Origin: Rallus limicola
Lineage: Eukaryota > Chordata > Aves > Gruiformes > Rallidae
Direction: 5' to 3'
DNA: 64,000 nucleotides
Assembly: GCA_022605955.1 (NCBI GenBank)
Contig: JAKCOZ010000018.1
Span: 2,364,001-2,428,000 of the forward strand
Made by a program: the position numbers and the translations under genes. Positions 37,445-49,428 of the stretch are shown piece by piece. Numbering within the stretch: position 1 is the stretch's first letter; every line of letters begins with the position of its first letter. A model generated the notes under the pieces. The model ran no database searches, was not told the DNA's origin, and was given only the letters and a program-made list of their open reading frames with translations.

Positions 37445-40400
37445 ACTCCAACCTTGGGTTTCCCTTCTCAGCTGCTCGCACTAACCAAGCACACAAGTGT
37501 GCTCTGCTCCAGACCTTTCCCTCCCATCTGGACTGGTAGCTTTAACCTGCAAATATATCATTCACCCCTCATGCAGCACGGGGCAGCAGGGGCTGTGAAT
37601 AGCTCAGCTAATGCAAAGTACCATTCATTAAGCTCGGGTTCTGTAGCATCCCCCTCTCCTTCGGTTCACCTCTCACCTCCATCTCTTGCAAAGAGCCAGC
37701 TCAGTTACTGCAAGCTTGCTTCCACCAACACATCCTTCTGGACCCTCCACCATCACTGAGCCATCACTATGGATTTTACATCACCATCACTATGGATTTA
37801 CACTCCCGGGTGGGCTTGGAGTGCATCTCTCTACCTTGTACAGCAGAAGAGCTTCATGAATACTTTGACTGCAGGGTGTTTGCAAAGTTCTGCAAGCCTT
37901 TGTTTGCAATGTGCAGGGGTGCACACAGGTTCAAGGGTACAGTGATGCAAACAGCACCCTTGATGTCTGGCTGAGTGAGGACATAAGGAGCCAGATCTGC
38001 CTCACTGCCCAAAGCATGGTGTAAGCACAGTCCAAGGGGCTCCTCTGCACAGGCAGTCCTGGCAATATCACTGAATCCATAAGTCCCAGAGGGAAACCAG
38101 AGCTAAAGGATTTTAAGGATCAAACACTGCCACTGATGGCAAGGGATAGCTACCACAATTAAAACAGATCATCTGTAAGAACTGTCATACGAAAATCTCG
38201 TTTTCTGGTGAAAAACACAGCCCAGAGCAAAGCCATAGATTATTTAAAAGCCATATAAGCCACCCTGGTTATTACTCCAGTAAGGATCTGAACAAATAGC
38301 AACGCTACAGAAACTCCTGGTGTTTTGATGGCAACTCACCATGTATAATGAAATCTACTTTTGAACGAAGAGGATGTGCAGCCCAGGCACACTGATCTGT
38401 CTCTGGGAAAGAAGGCACACTCCTGGCTGTAACTGCATTATGGGAAGCCTTAAAGGCTCTGGGATACATAGCATAAGATTATCATCTGTCCTCTGACCAG
38501 GAAACCCAGCTCCCCAGCCAGGGATGGAATTAGGTCTTTTCCACACCCAAACTGATTTCACAAACCATGTTTTCTCCAAAGTTTTGTAACCAAACTTTTC
38601 TTGCACCAGGAAACAGGGAAACAACTGAGGCAAAGAAATCCCTTTACTCTCAGCTACTCCAGAGCTTTATGAAGTGTGGCAAAGGCAGGTGCCCCTTTTG
38701 CCAAACAGCAGTTTTCCAGGGCTTAAGCCATAGGTGCAATGTCCTGCCTGGAACAGGGTGTTTAGGGGTACCCTTGCATACACTCATGTAACAAGCAGGG
38801 TCTTTTTTTGCTTGTCTGGAAAAACAAGTTGCAGAAGCAAATCAGGCTGGCAGGGAAATGAGGATGCCTCCCCTCTGCCAATAGGTAAAGCCCCTTATTT
38901 CGGATTCTCTTCACGGGTGCACTCATGCGTCTGTCGCTGCAATCAATGAGACTTGAACTTATAGATCCCAGTGTAAATGTATGGATTGAAATGGTTCTGA
39001 AAAAGCAAATACCACGATGCCGAAGGCTGTCTGAAGTCACCTTCACGTATTTTTCTGTAACCACATCAAGCAGTGAACAGCCAGCATCCCTAAGCCAGGA
39101 CAAATACAAAAACCCAATAAAAAAACCCAAGAAAACCAAAATGTCAAGGGGAAGTATATTAGAATGGTATTTACATGCATTTCTTCTAATCCAGATTTCA
39201 ACTTTTCCCTAATTTCTCCTAAGTGAGACCCAGGCAAGCTGGCTCACAGCCAGAAAGGTGCTATGGGATGCATGCAACAAAGACCATGCCCTAATACACA
39301 GCCCAGTCACAGGTGCTAGAAGCTGACCACCAGAAAGCCTTGCAGAGGGGATCATGCTTCTAAATGATATGTAACTCAAATTTGTACCATACATAACACT
39401 GGAGCAAAACCCAGCTGAAATTCTCTCTGGACTGCCACCCCAACGTCTGGGCAGTGCAAGAGCCTGAGGTGGGTTTGCACAAGCCACAGCTACTGGCTTT
39501 ATTTAATACCAGCTCCTGGGTGTTCTGGTTTGGGGGGCAGGGACTCTGCAGACAGCCTCTGCCTGATGGTCCAACACGGGGCTGCCACTACTGTCACCTT
39601 GGTGCTGGGGAGGGCCAGCAGAGTGGGCAGACAGATCTCAGGAGCCTGCAGCTTGTCTTAAGGGATCTTCTTAATGGGGGTCAAGGCAGTGACATTAAAC
39701 CACCCTGATCCTTCAGTAGTGCAAGTGGCACTTTCACCATAAAAACAATGTGAAAGAATCAGCTGCTGTTTCTTGCTCCTTTGTTAGAAAAAGGTGTGAG
39801 GCAACAGGCCCAGGGCACCCACCAGCCACTGAAGTGAAGTCATCTACAGTGAGGATCCCAAAAGCATCTGTTAGAAGCCTTCAGCTGCCATTCTCCTTTT
39901 CTTTTTTCAAAGAAAAAATGCATTTCAGGCAGGCAGAAAGAGGCACTTTTAGGCCCTTTATATACATTGTTGTTGTGGTTAAATAAAACCAATGAATAAA
40001 TGGGTTTGCTTAAGTCAATACTGGACCAACCTATGGAGTGTATGATGGATAACTATCTATACTGGTGTTCACTTGATTGATCACAAAAAAACTAAGGCTG
40101 AATATCCTACCTTTCTGCTCAACTTTTGTAAGATGAGCCATGCTGTCTGCAGCTGATGCCAGCCAGGACTTCAGTGAGAAGCAAAACACCCATTCAGCTG
40201 AAAGAGCCACGCTAGCTGTCTGAAACTGTGAGTTATGTAGTAACAGAGAGCTGATCTACCAGTCCTCTATAAACCCAGAAAAGCCTAAGTCTTTTTATGG
40301 TTATGGAAATAGGCACACAGGGAAAATGCAGGTGTAAACTCATCAATTAACAGAAAAGAGCCCAGAATTTAGGTCATGAATATAAACTTCCTAGCTTTCA

Positions 40401-40485
40401 ACACGCTGAAACTTCTGCAGTGTTCCTTTTAAGTTCCAGTAAAACAACATACCGATTTCTCTGACCTTAACAGTTTCCCTGCGTT
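37445..40485. other. non-coding stretch, no gene recognised
   Basis: A 23-base unit beginning CCATCACTATGGATT is duplicated in tandem at 37761-37783 and 37784-37803. No other repeat is recognised. Open frames are up to 125 codons (38762-39139, minus) with no known family. Confidence 0.5.
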
Positions 40486-40490
40486 ATGAG

Positions 40491-40640
40491 GAGAGTTCAG
40501 AACGACGCCAAACTTGCAGGAATCACCCTGCTTCTGCATTCGGCAGAGGCGGCAGCAGCCGCTGCGTGTGCCGTGACCAGCCCCAGGCGCCCGCGTGGCT
40601 CCTGATTGCTTCTCTGGCGCGACGGGAGCTCATGCTGAAC
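40491..40640. promoter_or_regulatory. small CpG cluster
   Basis: About 13 CpG dinucleotides in roughly 135 bases, with GCGCGACGG, CCCGCGTGG and GGCGGCAGCAGCCGCTG words, between CpG-poor flanks. Short CpG-rich patches of this sort mark some alternative promoters, enhancers or transcription-factor platforms. The GCC/GCT-rich part reads as an alanine run on the minus strand, but no known protein is seen. A promoter role is speculative. Confidence 0.35.
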
Positions 40641-40644
40641 CACA

Positions 40645-42285
40645 GCAATTTGTAACACCCAGGTGTTGAGTGAGAGCAATGATAAAATCCCTCCAAAAGC
40701 CAGTAATAATTCAAAGGAGGGTTTCTAACTCATATCTGTACTTACGGTGCTTTTTCAGGCTCTAAAGTGAGTGGATTTTCAACAGGAAAACGCAGGAAAG
40801 CCAGTATTGTTTTTTAACCTGAGCCCTTCTCTGTAATTTCTGTGTCCTAAATAAAGAGAATGACCAGTGTCTGGGAAGGAAGGGGGAAGGGGAGGCAGGC
40901 CCACAGAAATAATGCACTAATCACATACAAATTGATGTTCTCTGTTTTGGTCCAGGATTGTGCACTCCCTTTTCCTGATAAAATAATGCTGATGTTTCCA
41001 CATTTAAACAGTGACCAAGTATCTCAGTCCTTTACCAAAAGCAAAGCATAACCACAGCAGCAAACACAACCAAAAAAACAAATCAGAAGGGGGGGAACTC
41101 CACTCTAAACTTTTTCCTTCCACCGACATCTCCACAAAAATTAAGCAGCCTGGGAGGTGTCTGTGTTGCTGCACTTACCTCCTCCTGCTGCAAAGACTCC
41201 ATGACCTCCAAGGAAGCGGTGTGTGATAGGACTATGCTGTTGTCAGTTAATTGTCCCTCATCACGTTGTGAGAGCATGTTTTAAAGTTAAATTGTCATCA
41301 TATTACTCTACAAGTGGGATGAAGGGGTATGCTGGCCTGGGTCTGATTAAAGGCCATCAAGAAATAACAGCCGAGGTTTTCTAGCAAAGTAGCGCTGGTA
41401 TTACTCTTGGGTCCTGTAAATGATGACCTAATAGAGCCTACCCTTCCACCTATGGCTCAGGTGTGTGTCTACAACAGCACACAACACACAGACCATGGGA
41501 CAAATGCAAGTGTGACAAAGTGAGCTCTGGATCCCGAAGCCAAACAGTCACACAAGTGAAACCACAGCCAGGGCTGCTACCCATGTAGAAAATCAATGCT
41601 CTTTTGCTCAAGTGCAGTGCCCTGCTAACCCCTGGCTTCTTCAAACCCCTTTGGTTATCTTCACAGTAGGCTCCATGAAACACTTGAGTTTCCTACAGTC
41701 ATAGGACAGATGGTTTAGCTAAAGCCAGTGTCTGTGAGGGGGTGTTTTCCCACCCATACAGACCAGTTTCCCCAGACACCAAGGCCTGATGGATCCCAGT
41801 CAGCCCACTCCTGGTGTTCTAGAGCAGCATGGCATGAATGTCACCCAACAGCTGACCCAGTTCCTGTGAGGCTGTGCTTTCCCATTAACCAGTGTTGAAG
41901 TGTTCATTACATGGCTTTCACCGACATAGCTTTTGAGGATGAAACTTTCTTGCTACTCTGGCTTTTGTATTAACAAAAACTTACATTGACTCAATTTCAG
42001 AAAGCAAAGGCACTGTCCCTCACTTCTCCAAACCAAGCAAGGGAAAACAAACTTTACAAAAACGCCAACCTCAACCACCATAAAGTCCCACATCTGAAAT
42101 TTTATGGAGAGGGATTGGATGAGTTTGCCTCTTCACTGACCTCCCTTAGCTGAACGCTGCTTGGATACACGTTTACACATCAGGCTTTGGTCTCTGAACT
42201 GAGGGAGTAGTTGTAGTTTCTCCCTGCCTCTGACTGCCACACCATTTTCTACAGTGGGAGCTCCTAATCAGAGTGACTCCATCAG
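40645..42285. other. non-coding stretch, no gene recognised
   Basis: Nothing coding or repetitive recognised apart from a short A7 run and a G7 run at about 41073-41096. Open frames are 78 codons or shorter. Confidence 0.5.
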
Positions 42286-42288
42286 TTC

Positions 42289-42510
42289 ACAGAATCGTAG
42301 GGGTTGGAAGGGACCTCCAGAGATCATCCAACCCCTCTGCCGAAGCAGGGCCCCTAGGACAGGTCACACAGGTCAGCGTCCAGACGGGCCTGGAATATCA
42401 GAAGAGACTCCACACCCCCCTGGACAGCCTGTCCCAGGGCTCTGTCACCCTCACTGTGAAGAAGTTCTTCCACATAATGGGGGGGAACTTCCTATGCTTC
42501 TTCCCAAGCC
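42289..42510 (-). mobile_element. CR1 LINE 3'-end fragment
   Basis: The minus strand shows the CR1 tail (GGTCCCTTCCAACCCCTACG-like words at the low-coordinate end) and a decayed version of the reverse-transcriptase C-terminus. The plus-strand phrases CAGGGCTCTGTCACCCTCAC and GTTCTTCC match the fragment at 23881 over most of its length, so both derive from the same CR1 subfamily. It is 5'-truncated at about 42500-42510. Non-coding. Confidence 0.88.
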
Positions 42511-42514
42511 AACT

Positions 42515-45500
42515 GTCACACAGACATGAATGTCAATTTCCCATCTGTAGCCCAGGCTTGGTTTCCTGTTTCCTGGAGGAAGTTAAAAATACAGGGCACT
42601 GTCCAGATTTTAAGCACCACTCTTCAATCAAGTGAAATATTAAAGCCAAAACTAATTCAGTGGCAGGCAGTGAGCATTGGGGGACCCTGCCTTATCTAAT
42701 TTGCTGTCATCTGCAGTAATCTCTGCTATTAATATTACCGTGAAGAACATGTCAAAAGCTGGAATTCATCACTTCAGCATGGTCATTCAGGGACTGTGTG
42801 CCAGCAGGAGTGATTGCTCCTCTTGCCTCCTCAGCCTCTGGTCTGAATATTGAAAGCCCAACCGCAGAGCAGCAACCCACATAAACATAACCACCCAAAC
42901 GCCTGTGCACAGCGTACGGCCATCAGGGACCAGTGATAAACATTCAGCAGAACTCGAGGAATACGTGAGGGTCTAAGTCCTTCCTGGAACAGCTACCCAT
43001 CATCAGATGAGGGATGTAAAGCTTCTTGTTCCCAATCCCACTACAGACCCAGAGAACAAAGACAGACCAGCCATCGCTCCTCACCTGATGTATAATTTGC
43101 CTTTCTACTTTGTATTAACAAAAACAGTCAGAAGATGAACGGACCGAGGGGCTGTTAAACTCACACAACACAGTGAATGGCTGCTTCCCTGGGGACATGT
43201 TCTTCACCAGAGTCACTTGGTGTCACAAAGGCCACACAACTGGGGAAGAACAAGGAACAGAGAAGGCCCAGGTCAGAGATGATAATGGTGGCACAGAAAC
43301 AGCTCATTTAGAGGTGGTCTCACCGCCTACAACCTTGTGAGACCAAGTCCATGCCTCAGGCCAGCTTGGCACGTAGGGTCTCCCTGTGCACACATGCAGT
43401 GAAATGAACTCCTTGGCTCAGGAGGAGATGACTTGTGGAGGATGGAGGGCACTGGGACGAGGATGGAGGACATTTGAGGAAGCTACCCCTGTCCTGGTTT
43501 TAGTCTGGCACCACAGGTAAGGATAATGGCAACAGTGCCACCGTGTGCTATGAGAGCCTTCCAGGGGCTCCTGCCCCCCGTTTCTCAGCCAGGCTAAGGA
43601 GCCTGTGCCTGCACACCCCACAATAACCTCTGCTTGCTCTGCAGACATACGGACAATGTTTCAAATCAGACATTTGTGTCTTACCCCACAGCTTGCTAAG
43701 TATGAAACTGCTCTGTATGTTCTGACATCTCCTCCCAGTTAGGCCTTCCTTCCTACAAAGTGTACTTGTCATTTGATCTAATTTAATATTTCTATTCCTT
43801 ATTGAATTCCCTGACCTAATAAGATAGCGGTGTCTTATAAAGCAGAGGACAGCAACTGGCAGCAAAATAACGCTGCTATTACATCAAGGAAAACAGAAGG
43901 ATGGAGGAAATACTTAAAGATGATGAGAAGAATATGTCTGAAGCTATTTCTGCAGCAGAGCTACGTATTGTATATCAGAAATCTCAGACAGCATGCCCCA
44001 AGCTAGGGTGGCAGAGGGAGGACATTTTCCTGGATCAGTTGTAATCAGAAGCATCCCCTGCCAACTTGGGCACTAGTACTGACAGATGGTACGTGATGCT
44101 CTTCAGTACTAACACTGCTGGCACAGGCCTGGAATGAGGGATAGGAAACCCAGTTCAGCATTATTCAGCTGCTTTTGGATATAATCCAAGAGAAATAACC
44201 CATTGCTTATCTCATGGAGAAATCACAGCACTGTACACTAACCCTATCTTTATCACAGTGATTACACGAGGCAAGAAAACCCCCAGCAGAATCCCAGCGA
44301 CAGTTAATTGACATCTAAAGGCCATCACAAATTGTACTTGATGCTCACTATCCCCTTAATACCTTTTGCTGCCATTAGCTATGGCCACTGATTTGTTGCT
44401 GTTGCTCAGACTAATAAATAGTACAAAGTATTTTATCCCTTCAGCCTGAGCTGGAAGCCACTCAGCTGCAGTTTTAAGAGATCAGAGCTATGTTGCAGTG
44501 TGACAAAACCCTAATCTGCTGAAGGAAGAGCTGGGAGGGAGGGGGAGCCCCAGAAGCACCTGGGCAGCTGTAAATCCTACTGATGCTCAGCTTCCCCCAC
44601 CAACCCCAAACCTTGTGCTTTACTGACAGGCTTGGGTGCCACTAGAATGAATACTGAGCCTAATTGCTGGTCCAGGAAGATCTTAAAGTTTTATGCAAAG
44701 CAGATGTTGAATTCTCTTATGTGGCACACAACAAGGTGACCATGGAGCTCTCACAGCAGGCTGGACACCATTGCCTACAAATCACCAAGCACAGACACCA
44801 CCAGACATTAAGAGTAATTAAAAGAAATATGCTTAACAACTATCTGCTGTGCTTCAGCACGTTTTTAAATACAGCCATTTCAGGTGTTTTTGTCTTTAAA
44901 CCCTTTGTTTATCAATTTGAATTAATGGCAGCTTTTGAAATAGAGACATTTTCTGCAGAAACATCACCACTGAAACTCCTGTGACTCCTGGAGCTGACTA
45001 TGGGTAATGGCATAAAAAGTTACACAACAGGGTAAAAAGACTCCTGTGTTACTGCAGGCTTGCCCAGTCATCCTTCCACTGTTCTGCAGAGCCCTGGTCC
45101 CTGTGCATCCCCTTCTCTCACCACAGCAGCTGCCCACGGCACCCAGTGCCTCTTCCCTCTGCAGCAGGGGGATGCTCACTGCTGCCCAGGGTACAGCAGG
45201 ATGGGCAAGGTTTGACTTTGACTTACTCTCACCCCACACCTTGGAGGAGGACCTGCTTCTCAGATATGCTGCCTCTTCACTCGTGTGTCCTGGACCAGCT
45301 CTAACAGTGAAACCACTGAAATTCCAGAATCAGGAGCGGGAGCCTGGCCAGCCAGCGTGGGCCTGTGGCAACACACAGCCCTCACACAGCAGCTTTGGCA
45401 CTCCTGAGCAAAGGCACAAACACAGTGTTTTGGAAACATGACCATGGGGAGTGGGAGCACCATCTCCCCATGGGGATCCCACCATGTGCAACACCAACAA

Positions 45501-45715
45501 CAAAGCAGGAAAAATCAAACCAAACCAGAACCCAACCATAGGGTCTGCAGACCGTGAAGGAGCCCCCAGTTTGTGCAGAGCTCCTCAGAGCTCTGTGCTG
45601 TTTGTTCATTTTGATATTTGGTTAGGGGGGCTTTTAGCATTAAGGCTTCAAGCAAACCAATCAATAAGAAGTAGTCAGCACAGAGGACATCAATTCTTTG
45701 TTGATGGAGTGTAGT
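42515..45715. other. non-coding stretch, no gene recognised
   Basis: Open frames up to 131 codons (45046-45441, plus) occur in the GC-richer 45040-45540 part, again on both strands at once and with no recognisable product. No repeat is seen. Confidence 0.5.
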
Positions 45716-45719
45716 GCTG

Positions 45720-45990
45720 TCTGATTCATGCATTTATTATGCACAATAAATAATTTAATTTTTTCACTCACTTTTTCATTGTCTGGCTTTTCAGCCTAAT
45801 GAATGTATTAATCCATTTACCACCAGCAGCAAATAAGAGTTTGTAGGATGATTAGGGGTTTTTTTTCCTCTTTTATTACTCCATTCCATTACCCCACATT
45901 GCAAAACATTAACCACATCTCTCCCTGACATTGATTAGGTTCTGAAGTGTTTTAATCAATAATCATTATAAGCCTGAATGTATCCAAAAG
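45720..45990. promoter_or_regulatory. candidate conserved non-coding element
   Basis: AT-rich block with many homeodomain/TALE words: TTCATGCATTTATTATGCA near 45723, TAATTTAATT near 45751, CTAATGAATGTATTAATCC near 45796, ACATTGATTAGG near 45929 and TTAATCAATAATCATTA near 45953. The spaced TGATTNAT-like words resemble PBX-HOX composite sites. No reading frame. The regulatory role is inferred. Confidence 0.35.
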
Positions 45991-45994
45991 GATG

Positions 45995-48900
45995 AGACAG
46001 TGAAAGGGGATTAGTGTGGCAAGCGTGTGCTACATTCCCTTGAAGATAAAGAATCCAAAGAATAAAAAACCCACAAGGTGGGTTGAACCTTAACACCAGG
46101 TTCCCAGGTTGGCACGTTTTTCACATCAGATGTGAAAGCTATTTTTGTGTATTTGGTTGGCTGGGTTTTTTTGGTGGCAGTTTGTTGTTTGTTTTTCTTG
46201 AACCTGATGGCATTCAGTACTATACAGAGCTTAGACTGCCTGAGAAAATTATTTTCTCCAGTGGACTTTCAATATTTTATAAAGAAAAAAGAAATACTAT
46301 GAAGTTGAGGCTGCTTAAAATACTTTCTAGCATAACAGTATACTTGGAAAATAAACCAGGAATTTTCTGGTTTGCTTTTTGTGCTTTATGACATTGTTCA
46401 TCAAGCAGGCACCCAAAGAGACAATCATAAAACCTGCAGGATGAGTTTCCAGAACAAGACATCTTTGACTAATTAACTGATTGGATATATTTTTACTGTT
46501 TGCATGCCACTGGGACAGTGTGGAGCCAAGTACATAATTTTCCAGGGTTTCAAGAGGGGAAAAAAAAAAAAAGGATCCCCTCAAAATTGTTCCCACCTGA
46601 GAAATGGAAGCTGAGCACTCATTAATAGCAGACTGGCTGAGACAAGGAGTTAGAGCCTGTCAAGCTCCCTTCTCGCAGACAGGCTGGGCCAGAGAGACTC
46701 CTGCCAGCTGCCCACGAGGGCTGCTGGGCTCTCCCTGCAAGCAAAGCATGGGTGCTGCAGAGGGGAGACTGGCATGGAAGAGGCACTCCAGGAAAAGGTA
46801 ACTGGGAATGACTGAGATCTGTATTCAGAAGAATTTGAGAGACTCTAACACTGCACAGTAACTGGTTTATGAGCATCTCTCAGTAAAGCCTTTTTCCTTT
46901 CTAAATGGTTGCTATTCACTTCGCTGTGGTGTGGGGGTTTTTCCCAGTCCTTTCTGGGACATGCAACACACGTGTCTTGCCCTGGGTATGAGTGGCTCTG
47001 GGCTGCCAGTCTGTACCTGCAGCGGGCTCTTGTCGGTGTGGGAGTTAGGTACACAGTGAGATGCTGACAGGTAGGCTTGCTGGCCTGAGCAAGACTATGT
47101 ACCTGGGGAAGGGCAGAATTTGACCCTCTCATTATTGTTTCTGATTGTCTCCTGCAGGAAATATCAAACAGCAATTCACTGGAGGAAGGACAATCATTTT
47201 TCAGATACCACACGAAAGCAATACCAGACTGGTCCACACTAGATTATGTGAGACTCTATGTAACACATTCCTAGCGAGTTATGACATTGATTCATTCCTT
47301 GGATTGAATTTGTTCACAGTAATGAATGCATTACTTGTTCCCTGAAGGCCCCAGTCTTTTCTCTCACCTTTATTGATCACTGGTGTGTAACTTTGAAACT
47401 ATTTGCAAAAAGTGATTAATGTAACTTACTTTCTAGTCTTACAAACAGCACAAGCAATTAGGGCTCATGCAGCAAGCTCCTGCCTCGCCAGGAGTAAAAC
47501 TGCTGGAACCGGGTAGCATTATCTGATACATTAGACTATATTTCAGCCCAGAAAACAGTAAAAGGTTGCATCAACACTCAGCTGAAGAACATTCATCTCT
47601 CTGAAATCACTCTGTAAAATATGGAGGATGAGCTAAGAAGAATTAATGGCTACTGCAAAATCTCTTTATAATCTTTAGAAGAACTGCATGGAAATAACAT
47701 GGGGAAATGTGATTCTTAATCAAAAGCAATAGCATAATTCTTGGCTTCTGCAAGACAACCAAAGAATTAATAAGAGCTTGCAGTCATTGGGGTGGGAGGA
47801 CAAAGGAAGGTGACTTGAACAAGACTTGAGGAGAGCCATACCACAAAGCTGAAGACGAGATTGAAGGATGCACTACAAAGTGGATGGAATACCAACTCCT
47901 GAACCTTTCAGCAACTACTTAAAACAAAGTATGTAATTGGGGTACAGTATGTAACCTCTGCCTTCACCCAGAGTCTGTGCCATAAAAAAATGGCAGCCCC
48001 CCTCCCCGAGAGACTCCTAGAGATAGCTGCCTGGCACAGCTGGCACCCAGTGGCAGAACACCTGGCCCGAGACAAACACGGCTGTGCCTAAAGTTTGCTA
48101 AAAAGCCTGAAAATTCAAAAGAAGTTGCACAAAGTCACATTAAAGCTGTGAAACTGCTTCCCTTGCTCACGTCTGAAAAGGCAATTGAGTTCCCGTATGA
48201 AGCAGGCACAGCAGCATCACCCCCAACTCTGCTTTAGGTTAGCAAACAACAGCTTACATCTCAGTAGTATCTTCAGATGGGATTAACTTTGAGGAACATA
48301 CTCTGCAATCGAAGAGGGATCCTGTTTCATGCCGTCCCAGTCAGGAATCTTTCTCTTTTTTAACAAATGGAAAAGGATTGCAGAACAACTGTAGAAAAAT
48401 GATATGCATTTGTAGAGCAATAGCCATTAGTTGGACAGTCATTTCTACACCTAATTACAGATAATCAGGATAGAAGTGGTCTCTGAACAACATGACTGTA
48501 AAAGGGAGGAGTGAGAGCACAGTGAAAGCAGCACAAAACAGTGTGAAGGCACAAGGGAGCACAGTACCTTGTGTTTGGAAGATAATCTACATCAGCTTTC
48601 AAACTCTCTATCATTCCACCTGAAGAGATTTCAAGCAACTAAAATTATCCCAAAGCAGGGATGCAGCCTGGATAGTCCCAGTTCCTCCAGGGGACCCACA
48701 GCCCAGGGTTCTCAGAGAGCGGGATCTGGCCTGGATGCAGGGGGACGCTTGCCAAGGCTCCATGCATGGACGTTCTTCTTGGATTTGTAGATGTTTTTTA
48801 ATGCAAATACTTTCTAATAATATTCTGGTCTTTTAGGGGCCAATTGCCAAAGTTCTCATTGTGTATAGGGAGCAGATATCCAGTTGGTGGCCTGAAAGCC

Positions 48901-49425
48901 CAGAACCTTAGCTGCAAGTAGCTTGTAATGCTACCAAGATAACCCTCAGGGCAAAAAGGCAGCAGTCTTGAGGAAAGCATCCCGAAAACCCTGGTGAAGG
49001 CTGGGAAGCCCAGCAGCAGAGTGTGAATATTTTGAAGGTTGTCGACATCTTCTCTCCCTCTCTCTGAACACACCGTTTGGTGGGAAGGTGGCTGCAGCAC
49101 TGCAAGCTTCCAGGCAGCAAGCACACAAAATGAAGGGTTTAAGTGGGAAGAGGAAACAGAAAAATGATCTCTTGGTGGCCAATACTTAATCTGAAAAAGA
49201 CACGTTTAGATAGAGGTTGCAGTTACACTGGAAATGCTTCACCTAGACACTGCATTAACTCCATTCCCAAGGAAATCTGTTGAGTCAACAGAAGACAAGC
49301 AACAGCACACTGCCTGACACAGAGAGCACCCTCAGCACTGAGCCTGCCTCTCCCTCTCCCTGACAACAGCAAACACTTTTGTGTAATTAGTAGTTCTCCT
49401 ATATCTCTAAATTCAATTTGATGAT
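45995..49425. other. non-coding stretch, no gene recognised
   Basis: Contains a 17-bp quasi-palindrome at 46242-46258 (GAGAAAAT, one T, ATTTTCTC) and a 13-base A run at 46560-46572. No open frame of 60 codons lies between 47346 and 48568. No gene or interspersed repeat is recognised. Confidence 0.5.
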
Positions 49426-49428
49426 AAC

